From Tenodera sinensis (taxonomy: Eukaryota > Arthropoda > Insecta > Mantodea > Mantidae), in contig CM060967.1 in NCBI GenBank assembly GCA_030765045.1, positions 17,998,284 through 18,062,283 of the forward strand: a stretch of DNA of 64,000 nucleotides, in the 5' to 3' direction. Position 1 is the first letter of the stretch. Each line of letters begins with the position of its first letter. The notes under the pieces are model-generated. The model made no database searches. It was not told the DNA's origin and saw only the letters and a list, made by a program, of their open reading frames with translations. The position numbers were made by a program, and so were the translations under genes. Shown piece after piece: positions 11,427 through 23,155 of this stretch.

Positions 11427-11640
11427 GGGAACACCGTGGCCAAACGTTTAGACCACTTGCCTGCCACCTAGGCAGCCTGGGTTCGATCCCAGTGACATGT
11501 ATGTGGTGTTCGTGATGGACGAAGTAATGTCTGAGCAGGTTTTCTCACGGTTCGTGAATTAATTTTTTATGTGCTAGTTCATGAATAGGTCTACAGATTA
11601 ATTTACTCTCCTTCACCCCCCTACTCTCTTCCAATAAAAA
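11427..11640 (+). mobile_element. SINE-B copy, decayed
   Basis: A tRNA-like head (CCGTGGCCAAACGTTTAGAC, then GGTTCGATCCCAG) followed by the family body with TGTGGTGTTCGTGATGGACG and CAGGTTTTCTC. It matches the better-preserved copy at 29670-29910. The 3' end is poorly preserved. Confidence 0.75.
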
Positions 11641-11984
11641 GAATTTTTGCTAATCCTTTTTAAAAATAATACAGAAAAATTGATATCTAATTAGCTTTTA
11701 TGTCTTTAGGTAGTATGTTATAAAGTTCTTTTCCTATATTTTGTAGTGAGTGATTATTTATTTAATGTTCCCCTATGTACAGTTCTATAATAATCACCTT
11801 TATTTGTGACATTATTTCATGTATCTGACTATTTTGGGCTATTTTTTTATTTAGTAGTACATGCTTGATACATTTCTTCTTTCAATTTCTGTTCTCAGTT
11901 ATTGCAACCAGCCTTTGCTTTATTCTTTTAACTCTTTACAGTAAAAATGACAAAAAATTAATTTACTTGATGGAATGTTTACAG

Positions 11985-12056
11985 ATTCTGATGAAGACCA
12001 TGCCAACATCAATGTTTCGACTGCTAACTGGCCAAGAAACACCTGTATACATCTAA
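11985..12056 (+). CDS. X11L: X11/Mint (APBA) adaptor, terminal coding exon
   Basis: The acceptor TTTACAG precedes 11985. 24 codons including TAA read ILMKTMPTSMFRLLTGQETPVYI. X11/Mint proteins end in a conserved PVYI that folds back onto the first PDZ domain as an autoinhibitory ligand. The phase matches the donor at 6374, giving a joined PDZ2 end of GE|ILMKTMP. An AATAAA at 12135-12140 lies 79 bp past the stop and is a weak polyadenylation candidate. Splicing was inferred by family similarity and phase, not by transcript data. Confidence 0.92.
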   Translation: MLMKTMPTSMFRLLTGQETPVYI

Positions 12057-14165
12057 AGGAATCACACCATCTGCATTACACCATCATGCTTAGCTAGCAA
12101 GCCAAAGATACATTTATTGAGGATGCAAGAAAGGAATAAAGTTTCTAGTCAAATTCCCGCAAATAGAATATGGCGGGTGAAGATCAAAATCTATTAATTC
12201 CTTTATTTCTCCCCTGAGTGTATAATTTTGCCCCCAAATGAAATAGTTTCTGTGGTTACATTCCAGAGTCGACAGTGGCATTAAGTTTCCATTTAATTGG
12301 TGAACGTAGCCCTGCTCCCTGTTGCCAGTCTCGAATGTGTGAAGTGTGCCTGTGTTGTGTTGTGGTGGTATCACTGTCTAGTCATTTACATGGAACAATA
12401 TGGAGTGCAGCTGGTCATGAACAGGTGGTTCTGCGAGATCATGAGCACTTCTGTTTCGGCTACTGACTGTTTATATAGCTGTCTTCTTCACTGAGACCTA
12501 CAGAGGTCTCAATTCCTGAAATTACATTCAATTAGTGAGCCAGATTTGTTATTTGAATTAGATTAATTCCAGACTTCTGTTCCCATAAGCAGAAAAGACA
12601 ATTGAGTGTGCATATGGGACATGGGCGCTTGCTTCCATTTCTAAACTACCAGATGGCACTGACTGTCTGTCTTTATGATGTGCAGTAAAAGTCCCTATAT
12701 CAATCCAGTGCGATGAAGAATCAAATTGTAGGATTAGAAGAAAGATAACATGCAAATACTATGTATGTATATCATATATGCAATTATTTGGTTGTTGTAA
12801 ACCAGCATATGAACAATTTGCTGGTGTGAAAATGGTGCGGTCACATCAGCATTATTTAATGTTTGCTTACTTACTATAAGTTTGGGTACAAATTGGCTGT
12901 TTGATAATAATTGTTCTTTCACACTAGCTGTGCATAAGCAGTAAGTTGGAAATTTGGATCAGAATTGAAAAATTTAAAGCCACAGCTGGGACCTAAACCA
13001 TGGAGCTGTGGCTCGCCATATTGATGCCATTACTGTTTGACCTCATGAGACCACCTCACGTAATTCAAATATCTTGGTAAGCTGACTCAGATACTCAAAT
13101 TAGCAGGTGCGGAGGCGTAATGATGTGCATACAGTCATCTGTGATGGTAAATTAAGATTAAAAGCTATATCCTGGCCATGTGAAAACTGCTAAATTCATG
13201 TTACATTATATCAGAAACTACTTGAGATATGTTCATTGATCTACTTTTATCCAATAAGTTTATCATGGAAGGCAGAGTTTTTTTCTTAATAATACCATCT
13301 TTTGATTAACATTTCAGTAATTTTTTAAAAAATAGAATTGTACTATTAATATCAAAATAGATCTACATCAGCTCTTGGTGGTTGTTCGACCATCCTAAAA
13401 TTTAATTAAGCTATCTTCAATACAAGTCACTCGTCCATCTATCTGTCCACCTGTCCATGCTGTTGGCGGGCTGAGGCTCAGCCTGAGTGACTTTGCTGCA
13501 TACCTATCCTCAATAGGATTTAGTCACAAATAGGAATTCACTGAAAAGGTTGTTTTAGGGTGGCTATTTTAGGTTGATTTGGGATTAAGAAGGAAGCGGT
13601 TTGCTCCTCGATAACTGTCTTTCAGGGTGCAGCAGTTCTCTGCACGTTGGCAGATATGAAATTTTAATTGTTAAATTTAGTTGATGGGGATAGTTTTGAG
13701 AGCCAAACAGCTCTTGAATGGATTAAATGTGGAGCTCAGTTTAGCTTCTGGTGGAATCAAAATAGGTCATTTATAGAAAAAGCTGTTCAAAGTAAAAAAT
13801 GAAAGAACAAACCTGCATATATGTACTTGCAAAGAAAGAAACCAAATAGGTTGAGCACATAGAGGCTGCCATATTTAACATAGTACCTGTTTGTATAGAG
13901 CAGCCCTGACGAATCTCACTCCAAAAGTGCAAACAGAGTAGTCCCTCCCCTCCTTAGCTGCAGTAGCTTACATACACTCGCTTTAGAAGGAACCAGTTTT
14001 CCACCTTTGCAGTCACAAAGAGAGGGGAAATAGGGGAATGTCTTCACACCTGGTAGTACAGTTCCTCAGGCCTGGTATCAAGCAAGCTTCCCTATAAAAA
14101 TGAACTAAAGTTTACACCTCTACCATAGTACTAGAATTTATTTTTATTCTTACCAATGGTTGTCT
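12057..14165. other. X11 3' UTR/intergenic, no gene seen
   Basis: AT-rich, without supported coding frames. A SINE-A-like remnant with the head on the minus strand lies at about 12965-13005 (complement of a GTTCAAATCCCAG-like box). The remainder was not recognised. Confidence 0.4.
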
Positions 14166-14178
14166 TTCATTCCTAGAT

Positions 14179-14866
14179 TTAAAGATAATGAGACATAACA
14201 AACTGAATTGTGGCATTTATAGAAAATCTACTCCTACTGATAATTACCTAAAAAATAAAAGTTATAATCCTTTTTCACACAAATTTGCTGTTTTCAATAG
14301 TTTAATCCAGCCATGGGCAGAACGCATGTTGTGATTACGATTGTAAACATGGCCCTGACTTGGAATAGCACTGATTTCATGTCTCCTCCCACAAGCGTGT
14401 ATTTTGTGTCAAGCAGGTTGCAGAACCTAATGTGTTGGTGTTTGCCCACGCTGGTGTAATTTATAGGTTAATAAATATACCCCTTAATAAGGAAGAATTT
14501 AACACAGAGTACAAACACATTATCAACACTGTGGTAATTAATGGTTTTAATACATATTTTATACATAAAAAAGATACAAATTTAAATATCAAAAAGCTGT
14601 TAAAGAAGTTTCTAACCTTCAAGAAAATAAAAGATGACTGTGTTTGGACTAATAACAAATTTACAAACATTTTTAAAGAAAACATGATATAACTTTGGTT
14701 CCTCAAAATAAATATACATTTGCCAAATTTTTCTAAAAAGGATATAATTCCAAATTATAAAAAGTCTGGCATTTATCAATTTAGCTGTTTGGATTGTGAC
14801 AGGGCTTATATTGGTAAAACCAAATGTCATTTGGAAACCAGAATAAAGGAACATTGTAGGTATAGC
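14179..14866 (+). mobile_element. Penelope-like element (PLE) fragment, split by a hAT MITE
   Basis: Up to 14307 it codes for a PLE reverse-transcriptase end (CGIYRKSTPTDNYLKNKS, FAVFNSLI). After the MITE it resumes as YRLINIPLNKEEFN and continues, with frameshifts, into KKSGIYQFSCLDCDRAYIGK (14758-14817) and TRIKEH. The GIY...YIG pair and a Cys-rich knuckle identify the GIY-YIG endonuclease that PLEs carry after the RT. The similarity ends abruptly at about 14866. The element is 5'-truncated and inactive. Confidence 0.85.
14308..14453. mobile_element. hAT-type MITE inside the PLE fragment
   Basis: 146 bp. The ends CAGCCATGGGCA and TGCCCACGCTG are inverted repeats of the CAG...TGGGCA type typical of hAT elements. 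The 8-bp flanks GTTTAATC (14300-14307) and GTGTAATT (14454-14461) are two one-step derivatives of GTTTAATT. Removing the insert and one flank restores the PLE reading frame (NSLI-YRLINIPL). Non-coding. Confidence 0.82.
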
Positions 14867-14869
14867 TGG

Positions 14870-15855
14870 AAGTTATTTCTGGGTAGTTATGCCATGGTCT
14901 TCTGGAGATGTGCCAGACATTTTGTGCACTACTGTGGAGGACATCTTCAATAGCATGGTCAAAATCTCCTCGGAGAAGACTTCAATGCATCTGATGCATT
15001 GACTGTCAGCGCTGCTATACTTATATCAAGGGTGCTGATTGCGCCAGAGACCAGACAACTGGTAGGAGGAGGGGGATGAAGTTTCTTATAAGGTGTTGCT
15101 CCCTTTATTTATCCTATTATTGGCATTTTTTGCCATTGATAACTGGATGTCAATTGCTATTGAGTTTTGGGACTTCATATTAAAATTGTTGGTATGTTTG
15201 TAAATTTCAATTGCTTTATGATGTAGGGCAGCTTTATTTGAATAAGAAAGAAGAGACTCTTAAACTCAACATCAGCTGTCATCAAAGACAAATATCACAT
15301 AACAGAGAAAACAAAGGGAGCCAAATGAAAGGGACTAACACCATAAAAGAAGCCTCAGCCCCCTCCCACTAGCCTCTGGACCAATCAGCAAAGAGTGCTG
15401 TTGATACAAATATAGTGGCACTATCAGTCAATGCAATAAAACCTTGAAGACTTTGATCGTGTCACTGAAAATGTTTACCACAGTAGTGAATGAAACATCT
15501 GGAACATCTAGCTCCAGCAGTCCTCGGCATAATAGCCTGGAAAATAACTTCCAGTTGTATTGACTCTGGCCGTGAAAGCCTACATTCTCCCAAAGTAAAC
15601 AGTACTACAGCGATGAACATGTATCTGATTGTTTAGGTGGTGTTTAAATCTGTATATGCCTATTCTGGCAAGTATGAGTAGCAAACAGAAAAGTATGTGG
15701 TTTGTCTGGAAATAAAATTGAATGCAATAAATAAAAAAAAAAATATATATATATATATATAATTGCTGTGTGTTAGTCTCACAAAAGTTTGAAAATGACT
15801 CCACCAATTTGAATAATTTTTTTTTGTGTTGTTTGCCTAAATACTGGGATGGTTT
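14870..15855. other. Mixed repeat-like sequence
   Basis: 15290-15590 (a ...CCAATCAGC... stretch, later GGCCGTGAAAGCCTAC) resembles untranslated ends of Penelope-type elements. This is a memory-based impression. A (TA)n run sits at 15744-15760. No gene was seen. Confidence 0.35.
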
Positions 15856-15861
15856 AGAAAA

Positions 15862-16707
15862 AATCTGACATGTTGCACTCACATGACTTTCTCTACTCTT
15901 GTACTAACCATTCCTACAAACTGTTATCCCTATATCTTCTTCGTGTTAGTTGAGATAAACATTTGCAGAAATTATCTTATTTGCTTATTTCCTTGTAGGT
16001 GGAAGGAGAATATGGGCATATAGTAGACTTTGAGCAATAGTCAAATTTTTTAAAGCTTTCAAATTTCATTCTCTTTGCATGGTTGAGATATAAAAAGTTG
16101 AATAACGATGTTTCATTTGACAGAAGTATAAGTTCTCCAAAACTCATACAAATAACAAGGCATATCTTCGAAATGGTTCACCCTACAAAAAAATTTATTT
16201 GGGCATAAATTGTGTATTTTAGCAAGATCTACATTTTTTGCATAGTAAGATCTGGTCTACCTCTTAACGGTTTACCAGTTATGCAAAAGTCGTCCAGAGT
16301 AAATAGGACTACAGGGGCTATAGCCAGAAAATTCAAGATATACACTTTATTTGTCATAAAAATATCTCAAACATATGGCATTTTAATCAAAATCGTTAGC
16401 CATTTTCGAGAAAATCAACATTTTCAAAACATTTTCCATGTAAAGGGCAGTTTAGGGTGGAGGAATTTTCTTCAAAATGTTTTGTGTCACATCACTGAAA
16501 GACATTAAACTTAAATATCAACTTTGGTTTTTAACAGACTTTTCATTTTTGAGATATGCTGTCCGCAGACTGACACACACACGGACCTTTTTCTAAAAAT
16601 GCTTTCTTTGGATTCAGGGGGCCTCAAAACATATATTTCTGCTGAAATCTCAACATCAAATTATTGGGTGGAACACAATACTTCCTCTACGCAGTAAAGA
16701 AAGTAAG
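15862..16707 (+). repeat. R1 interspersed repeat, near full length
   Basis: R1 is an unclassified family of about 0.85 kb. In plus orientation it starts TCTGATGTGTTGCACTCACA then GACTTTCTCTACTC, and ends with a small hairpin (CTTCCTCTACT...AGTAGAGAAAG) then TAA. CTTTCTCTAC near the start and GTAGAGAAAG at the end form a subterminal inverted repeat. There is no coding capacity. This copy covers the whole consensus with many point differences. Confidence 0.7.
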
Positions 16708-18830
16708 AAAGAACATTAGGAAAAACCCAAAGGAACAACCAAAAAATCAATCTTGTAATTTTGTATGGCAATTGCGACTTCAAATTACTTTTAATACATG
16801 GTGTTTGTGGCAGACCTATCATTTGACAGCTGCATCTATTATATTTAAAATCTTTTTTTTCGTAAAAAAAGATGGTGGATTTTGACAATAGTTAAATCGA
16901 ATTTAATTACATTTTGCGCACATTGATTTTAATCTGCCATTCTAGTTAGGTAAATTGACTTTGCAGACTTAGAAATAAACAAAAGATTCATTCAATCTTG
17001 TTTTAGTGAGACTTGAGAAATTAGGACAGGCTTAGACATAACCACAATGCATTTTAGCAAAACTCGAGGAATTAGTTTGAGAACTTCAATATTGTAAAGT
17101 TCAACAAATTTGAGTGACTGTGAAAACAGTTCTGTGTCGTATAGTGTTCATTACAATGCCAAGGAGAGGACGAGCTGAACTATAACATTCAATATATGGC
17201 ATCTGTAGCGAACCTATCATTTGTCATTGCATCTATTACATTTAGAATCATTTTTTCATAAAAAAGCAATGGATTTTGAGAATAGATATATGTGAATAAG
17301 ATATTAAATTCATTTGAATTACGAGTTTCATTTAATAGCTGAACAACACTCAAACCATACATGAAGAGCCTAATATTATTGATTTCAATGAATTGGTTTT
17401 GGAAGGTTGATTAGTATTGATAATCACTTATGGTGAGTTACAATCAAATCAATCTTAGGTGGTACGAAGTTCACCAGGCCAGTGTTGAATAAAGGTGAGT
17501 CTATTAAAACGGTTGCTGCTCATCATGGAGTCTGGGAAGTGACTGTTGGGAGATTATCTCCATATTATTTGAGTTTTTCCATACCCAAGGTAGTCTTGGT
17601 CTTAATTGACTTGGATGTATTTAAACTCCCCAAAGCAAGAGCATCAAGATGGAGAGTCAAAGTTCCATAGTTAGCATCGCAACAGTATTACATTTTTAAA
17701 GTCTGATTCAACTTTTCAAATTGGCTATTGTTCTTGTGCTCTAAAATGTTGATAGTACAATATAAAACAAGAAATGAATTTTCATCTTGGGAACACATGT
17801 ATGATACTGATATAATTGCTGCACTCATTGTATACCCAATCAGAGCATGGTAAGCCTTTGACATAACCATTGTTCAAGTGTATGAGGGAAGTGAAAATGA
17901 ATGCTTCCAGGAAGCAACTTTTCTGCCCCCGACATTTTAGTGTATTCATAAGAAACTAAACATTATCATTGCCAAGCTCACTGGTTGGGTCACGATGGGC
18001 GCTGTTACTATAATGCCATACTCAGTTGGCAGACCATGACATCACTTTTGCTTTGATAATACTCATGCTCTGTAAAGTGACATTTATGCAGAGAGGCATG
18101 GAAGAGTTATATTTATTTCTTCTTTAATATTATTTGTTTATATGAATCTCTCTACTGTAGTATTACACTGTGCCTAATAAAACTGGATTTTTACTGCACT
18201 TAAAATTGATAGTACCAATATTTTAGTGTAAAAGAATTAAGATACGGTGTACTCAGTATACAAGAAGAACTCTATGTGAGAATATTATTAAGTGGTGATG
18301 AAACTTTTGGTTTTCTGTGTTGAAGGGTTTAGCTAGGCAGCAGATGGGCATGTAGTTCAAAGACTGGTTTAAAAGCAGTGCCTTGTAATAGAGGGGTTGT
18401 AGCTTATTCCCACAGTAATAACGGGATTGGCAGACAGTTGGCAGCCATGGTTGTGAAGCAGGTGTTTCGGTTAGTGCTATTCAGAAACTTGCTTATATTT
18501 TACATCCTCCCCCTTCCCATTTCCCTTTCTATTCACAAACATGAGTGTTTGCGTTACACAGTTACATTCTACTGTTAACACACATGTCTACAGCAAAATA
18601 AAAAAAACAAGAATAGTCTGCTTACTAAATGTTGTTTCTTTCTTTCTCTGTTCAAAAACTAAATTTAAGTCACCTCTTTATTTGTTCATACAATATTAAA
18701 CACAGTTTTTGTGTTTGAAAGAATAAAGATATTAATCTGAAAATATTCCTAGAATGCTTGATGTATGGCTTTCTGTTTCATAAAACAAAGTAGTGACTTC
18801 CTCTGGAATTAATTTAGGTGAATGTAATTA
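16708..18830. other. Non-coding; two diverged copies of a ~110-bp sequence
   Basis: 16795-16890 and 17190-17285 share ACCTATCATTTG and GCATCTATTA and continue alike for ~110 bp. A short frame at 17482-17560 (NKGESIKTVAAHHGVWEVTVG) resembles a psq-type helix-turn-helix of pogo transposases, too short to call. Otherwise unrecognised. Confidence 0.4.
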
Positions 18831-18834
18831 TTAT

Positions 18835-19025
18835 TTATGCCAACAAACTTACTGCTGGTGATTTCAGCCACACAAGCCATGTGTGGGTCATGTTTGAGAG
18901 AAATTCAATGTCACAGCCAGGAGTAGCGCAGTGGTTACAGCAGCTGCCCATGTAGCGGAAGGTCTGTGGTTCAAATTCCGGCTGTGGCATTGAATTTTTC
19001 AGTTCTGATTATACCTCTCAAATAG
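18835..19025 (+). mobile_element. SINE-A copy, diverged
   Basis: Opens with the complemented tail (TTATTATTTATGCCAACAAAC) and body, then a plus-strand tRNA-like head (GTAGCGCAGTGGTTACAGC, GGTTCAAATTCC) and the TACCTCTCAA end. Same module order as at 6491. No clear TSD. Confidence 0.75.
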
Positions 19026-19204
19026 TGTGTGTTTTGTCATCATGCTGTGTCCTGTGCATCAAGTTTTAGGTTTAATTCAGCATCAGATTCCTGCAGGCAT
19101 TATATCCTTACTGAAGTAACTGTTTCCATGAATAATGACAGCATGATAATTACACTTTCACACATGCCATATATAGGCTAAAGTTGGAATGGCAGAATCA
19201 GATT

Positions 19205-19385
19205 GTGCTATAACCCAGATTTGAACCAAAAATCATCAGCTTTCTGTACTGTTGCTCTAACCAACTGAGCTACCATGTGAATTTAATGGTGTCATGTTGC
19301 CATAGTAGCTCGGTTAGATAACAGTATGGAAAGCTGAGGATCTGTGGTTCAAACTGCACAGCATTGAATCTTTCAGTCTAATTCC
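19205..19385. mobile_element. Head-to-head pair of tRNA-like SINE heads
   Basis: The complement of 19213-19278 reads TAGCTCAGTTGGTTAGAGCA ... GGTTCAAATC. 19305-19372 on the plus strand reads TAGCTCGGTTAGATAACAG ... GGTTCAAACTG. The two are similar to each other, diverge from a ~20-bp centre, and differ from the usual SINE-A head. Confidence 0.65.
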
Positions 19386-19399
19386 AGTTTTCTAACATT

Positions 19400-20430
19400 G
19401 AAAAACAAGTAAATTTTACATTAGTAGTCAGTGGGGAGGTTCATGATAGTGGACAGCTAAGGACAATCATGGCTATTCTGTAATGCCTTATTTAGCCACT
19501 TAATTACTAACCAGTTGCTACACACTATTTGGTATTCTGTAACACCATAACAGCAACATTCTTCTTTTTTTTTTTAATTTATTTATTTATTGTCAATGAT
19601 ACCAACAGTTGAGATGCTGTTGTTAGTGCTAGCAATAACCTACTACTATTTCTGAGTGCAAAAAGGATCCAATTTTAGTGCTTCTTGATCTGTAAGTTCC
19701 AAGGAATGAAGAATACTGCAAGAGGTAGGTAACATAAAAAATGTATTATCTATGTTGAATTATGAAATACATGCAAAATACATCTATTCCACAAGAAGCA
19801 ATGTCTCCTAACCTAACTTTTTTGATCTAGTTTCTTTTTTACAATAGTTTATCCTGCATTTGTATGGCAGTAGTAAAAATTGCCATTGTTAGTTTACTTT
19901 TGTGGGATGTTACCTCTACTACACATTCCTCTAACCTCTCATCCTGTAGTAGTGTTTGCATTTTTGTGATGTTTTTTCCTCAGATATGTAGGTATATAAT
20001 AAAGTTATAGCATTTAATTTTTCTGCTACCTACCAAGTATTTATCCTGCAAATCTGAAATGGACCTTAAAATCTTAAAACGTATAATCCTTACTCCCGTA
20101 CTGCCTGATATGGAAGTACCTAAGCACTGAAGTGTAGGCAAACATACACAAAATGATTTTTGTCCAGCCAAATGTTGCAAGTATTAGAAAGTGGATATTT
20201 AAGTTGCACCAGAACAAACCATGTTTACTTTGGATAATCTTAGCCAGATGAATTGTTGGTAGAACACTGAGATTTCAGGAGCATCTCTCCCACCTTAGGA
20301 TGCTGAATATTTGAATCCCAAGAACAACTATAGTGGATACATTGCTGGGAAACTTTTAGCTTAGCTATTCCCATTAGCATTTATACCATATTTCTTTGCA
20401 CAATAATTGCGTTTATTATGCTTTCTTTAT
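19400..20430. other. Non-coding, AT-rich
   Basis: No supported gene or named repeat. A T-rich run is at 19564-19590. Confidence 0.35.
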
Positions 20431-20435
20431 AAAGT

Positions 20436-20590
20436 AAAAATACACAGTGTGACCATTATGTGAAGAATAAATTATTTAAGATTGGTTGTGTTAACATTCA
20501 GCAATTAGGGTGTGGTAATGGGAGTAAGAGGAAGTCCGAGTGTATTGAAGCATAGCCATGTTACGCTGTTTGTAGTTGAAAAGAAATGAG
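20436..20590 (+). repeat. Interspersed repeat, first of a pair
   Basis: Matches 59757-59912 along ~155 bp: AGTGTGACCATTATG, GAATAAATTATTTAA, AGGAAGTCCGAGTGTATTGAAGC and TTTGTAGTTGAAA have close counterparts there. A fragment of the same start occurs near 62088. Family unknown. Confidence 0.6.
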
Positions 20591-20731
20591 AGAGGAAGGA
20601 GGGGAAACAGAAGTGATGCTTAGTAATAAGGTTTTCTGGGGAACGCCGTGTCTTGGTTGTGTTGTTGCCAACGTTTCGTCCTACTATGTAGAGCTGCTTC
20701 AGGGCTAATGCTTTTCTTGGCAGCACTGCAG

Positions 20732-20999
20732 CTATTTTTAAGAAAATAAACATTTTTGATAAATGTTCCATGTAAAGAGTAATTTAGGGTGGGCTATTTT
20801 CCTCAAAATCTTTGTGTCGCATCCATTAAAATTAAATACCACTTTAGTTTTTAACAGACTGACACACACAGGGACCTTTTTCTAAAAATGCTTTTTTTTG
20901 GATTCAGGGGGCCTCAAAACATATATTTCCAGTGAAATCTTGACATCAAATTTTTGGGGGGAATACAATACTTCCTCTACTTACCAGTAGAGAAAGTAA
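20732..20999 (+). repeat. R1 repeat, 3' part
   Basis: Carries the second third and 3' hairpin end of R1 (ACTTACCAGTAGAGAAAGTAA). Preceded at 20640-20725 by a stretch whose complement reads GGACGAAACGTTGGCAACA, a phrase seen in untranslated ends of Penelope-like elements. Confidence 0.65.
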
Positions 21000-21785
21000 A
21001 CAGTGCTGAAAGGTAGAATATTTTTAATGTTTCCTAACATCAAAGGACATATCAGCAGCTTTTAACCTCTTGGGACAATTGCTAAAGAGCAATGGTGTTC
21101 GTTCACTTAATGGTGCTTTTGAACTTCGGGTTTCTGTTACTTCAGTTTTTCTTCAATTTATTACATTAAATTCACAGGCACACATTCACACTCCCAGACT
21201 CTAGGGTGGATGGGAAATAATCCTGGCGGAAGAAAAATTCTCACCCTCCCTACTGGGAATCAAACAGGGTACAGGGACAGCCTGGTAGAATATTTGAATC
21301 TGAGTGTTGGAAGAACCATCCCTTTTGCAGGAAATGCCCTGTTTGTGTTTTAGGGCTTTCTCAAGTTCTGGTATGCTGCAGGTTTTGCTTCTTATGTCAA
21401 CTACAATGTGCTTGTATGACACATTGCAGTTAACCTTGATCTCTGTCATTTTTCAAAACACTTCTGCTTTATTGGCACATTTTCTGCATTATCACTGGAG
21501 GTTAGAGCCATATCTGATACAGCATGGAGGTTCTAAAATCCCTTACCGTTGAACTGTCACTATTTCTAGCAAACCCATTGGATAAACCCAACTTTAGTAC
21601 TATTTTCAAGTGGTATGGGTTCATATCATGAATAACTTTACTGCTAATGCACAGCTGACCTCTGTGCTGTGGGGATAATTTGTCTGCTTTCCAACCTACA
21701 GAAGGTGAATTTAGAACTCATTCAGGATGAGATGTGGGTAAGCTCATCCTCTAGGTTTTCCCTTATTGCATTAATATAAATGACA
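21000..21785. other. Non-coding, no recognised feature
   Basis: Overlapping chance frames on both strands around 21201-21552 with no family resemblance. Confidence 0.35.
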
Positions 21786-21789
21786 TCTA

Positions 21790-22265
21790 GTAAGTTGAAG
21801 CATTGTGTTCCACCCAAAAATTTAACATGGAGATTCCACTGGAAATAGATATTTTAAGGTCCCCTGAACACATATTAAAAAAAAAGGTTTTTTAAAAAAA
21901 GGTCCACATGTTTATGAACAGCTTAACCCAAAAATGAAATGTTGATAAATACCAATTTGGGAATTTAAATTCATTAGGTACCTACCTTCCAAAGATTTAA
22001 AATAAAGCTTTTCAAGAAAATCTCTCTCCCCTTTGCCCAGAATCTTTTTCAATGTTTTTAATTTTCTAAAAAGTAGTTCTAACGATTTTGATTGAAATAA
22101 ATACATCATAAATAAAATGCATGGAATTTTATAGCAATAGTCTATGAAGCCCTCTTCATACTGAATGACTTTTACATAATTAGTATATCATAAGGGATAA
22201 CACAAAATCTTGCTACACCAAAAACGTAGACCTTGACTACACAATTTATATGAAATAAAAATGTT
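21790..22265 (-). repeat. R1 repeat, diverged partial copy
   Basis: Shares GTTCCACCCAAAAATTT, the ACCTACCTTCC region and TCTTGCTACACCAAAAACGT with the minus orientation of R1. The outer hairpin and far end are missing. Confidence 0.55.
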
Positions 22266-22439
22266 GTGGCCGACAACATTTCTTTGTTAAAGTAATGAGA
22301 CAGTTACCAAGATCAGGAACTAGTTACCTCACCTCATTATGCAGTATCAAACTTCTCTGCAAGAGATTGTGAGTGCATTGTTGTTGTAATATACCATCTG
22401 GCAAGAAGAATGCCTACTAATCTGCTTTGCTACACACTC

Positions 22440-22592
22440 CTTTCTCACTCTCATACCTGGTGTTTGGCTGACCACCCGCTTTACAGTCTTCACTCTGTTT
22501 GGTCCATAGGTTCCTGTGCTCCCCGACAGGCTTCTGACTCTGGGCAGGCTTGTAAGTCCTACATAAGGGGAGGGTAATCAAGTAAAGAAAAA
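22440..22592 (+). mobile_element. SINE-B 3' part
   Basis: The tail half only: CTTTCTCACTCTCAT, TAGGTTCCTGTGCTC, GACAGGCTTCTGACTCTGGG, then AAGTCCTACATAAGGGGAGG and an A-rich end. The same order is seen in the tails at 27240-27380 and 31120-31210. Confidence 0.75.
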
Positions 22593-22664
22593 AAAATAAT
22601 AGATCTAGGAATAAGTGTTTCTAAGAATAGTTTCTACAAGAGTACAGCAGATCAGGTTTTTATT

Positions 22665-22778
22665 TTCACTACCACATTCCTGTTGTAAGTAGAGAAAGTA
22701 CAGTACCCCATAAAAAATTGGACACAAAAATGTTAACAGAAATACAAGTTTTGAGCTTGGCTATACCCTTCTCCCCAA

Positions 22779-22823
<45 letters not shown>

Positions 22824-23155
22824 GAAAATGTATGCTTCTGCAATTACCAAACTAGCGACATGATTTTCAAGAAAATCTCCTCATCCTGAACTACCAATTA
22901 CATGAAAAAACTATTTTTTATTTTTCCCATAAGCAGCTGTAACACCACCTTGATTAAAATAGGGGCTGTAATGACCTAGCTGTCGACAGGCCCTTAAACC
23001 CTAATCACTCACTCACTCACTTGATTAAAATACTGTATAAGATAATTGCAAGGCTAATAAAATGTATGTCTCGACTTTTATGTGAATAGCCTTTGAAATC
23101 CTCTATATTTGGAATATTTTGCATACTTGGTAAACCACAATATAGATAAAGCTTA
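22665..23155 (-). repeat. R1 repeat, diverged, with a mini-retroposon inside
   Basis: Starts with a decayed terminal hairpin (TTTTCACTACC ... GTAAGTAGAGAAAGT) and continues with R1 minus-orientation sequence to TTGGTAAACCAC. A 42-base T run is at 22781-22822. A 59-bp insert at 22962-23020 interrupts it. Confidence 0.6.
22962..23020 (+). mobile_element. 59-bp mini-retroposon, copy 1
   Basis: Begins GGGGCTGTAATGACC, contains TGTCGACAGGCCCTTAAACC and ends in CACT repeats. Exact 12-bp TSD TTGATTAAAATA at 22950-22961 and 23021-23032; removing the insert restores R1. It differs from the copy at 56061 at two positions. No pol III box is present. Confidence 0.88.

Noticed and set aside
12297..12494. 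Small Cys-rich secreted protein
   Set aside because: Overlapping short frames on both strands, no signal peptide followed by a conserved pattern, and no splice context.
17482..17670. Pogo-type helix-turn-helix gene
   Set aside because: Only about 20 residues resemble the motif; no catalytic core follows.
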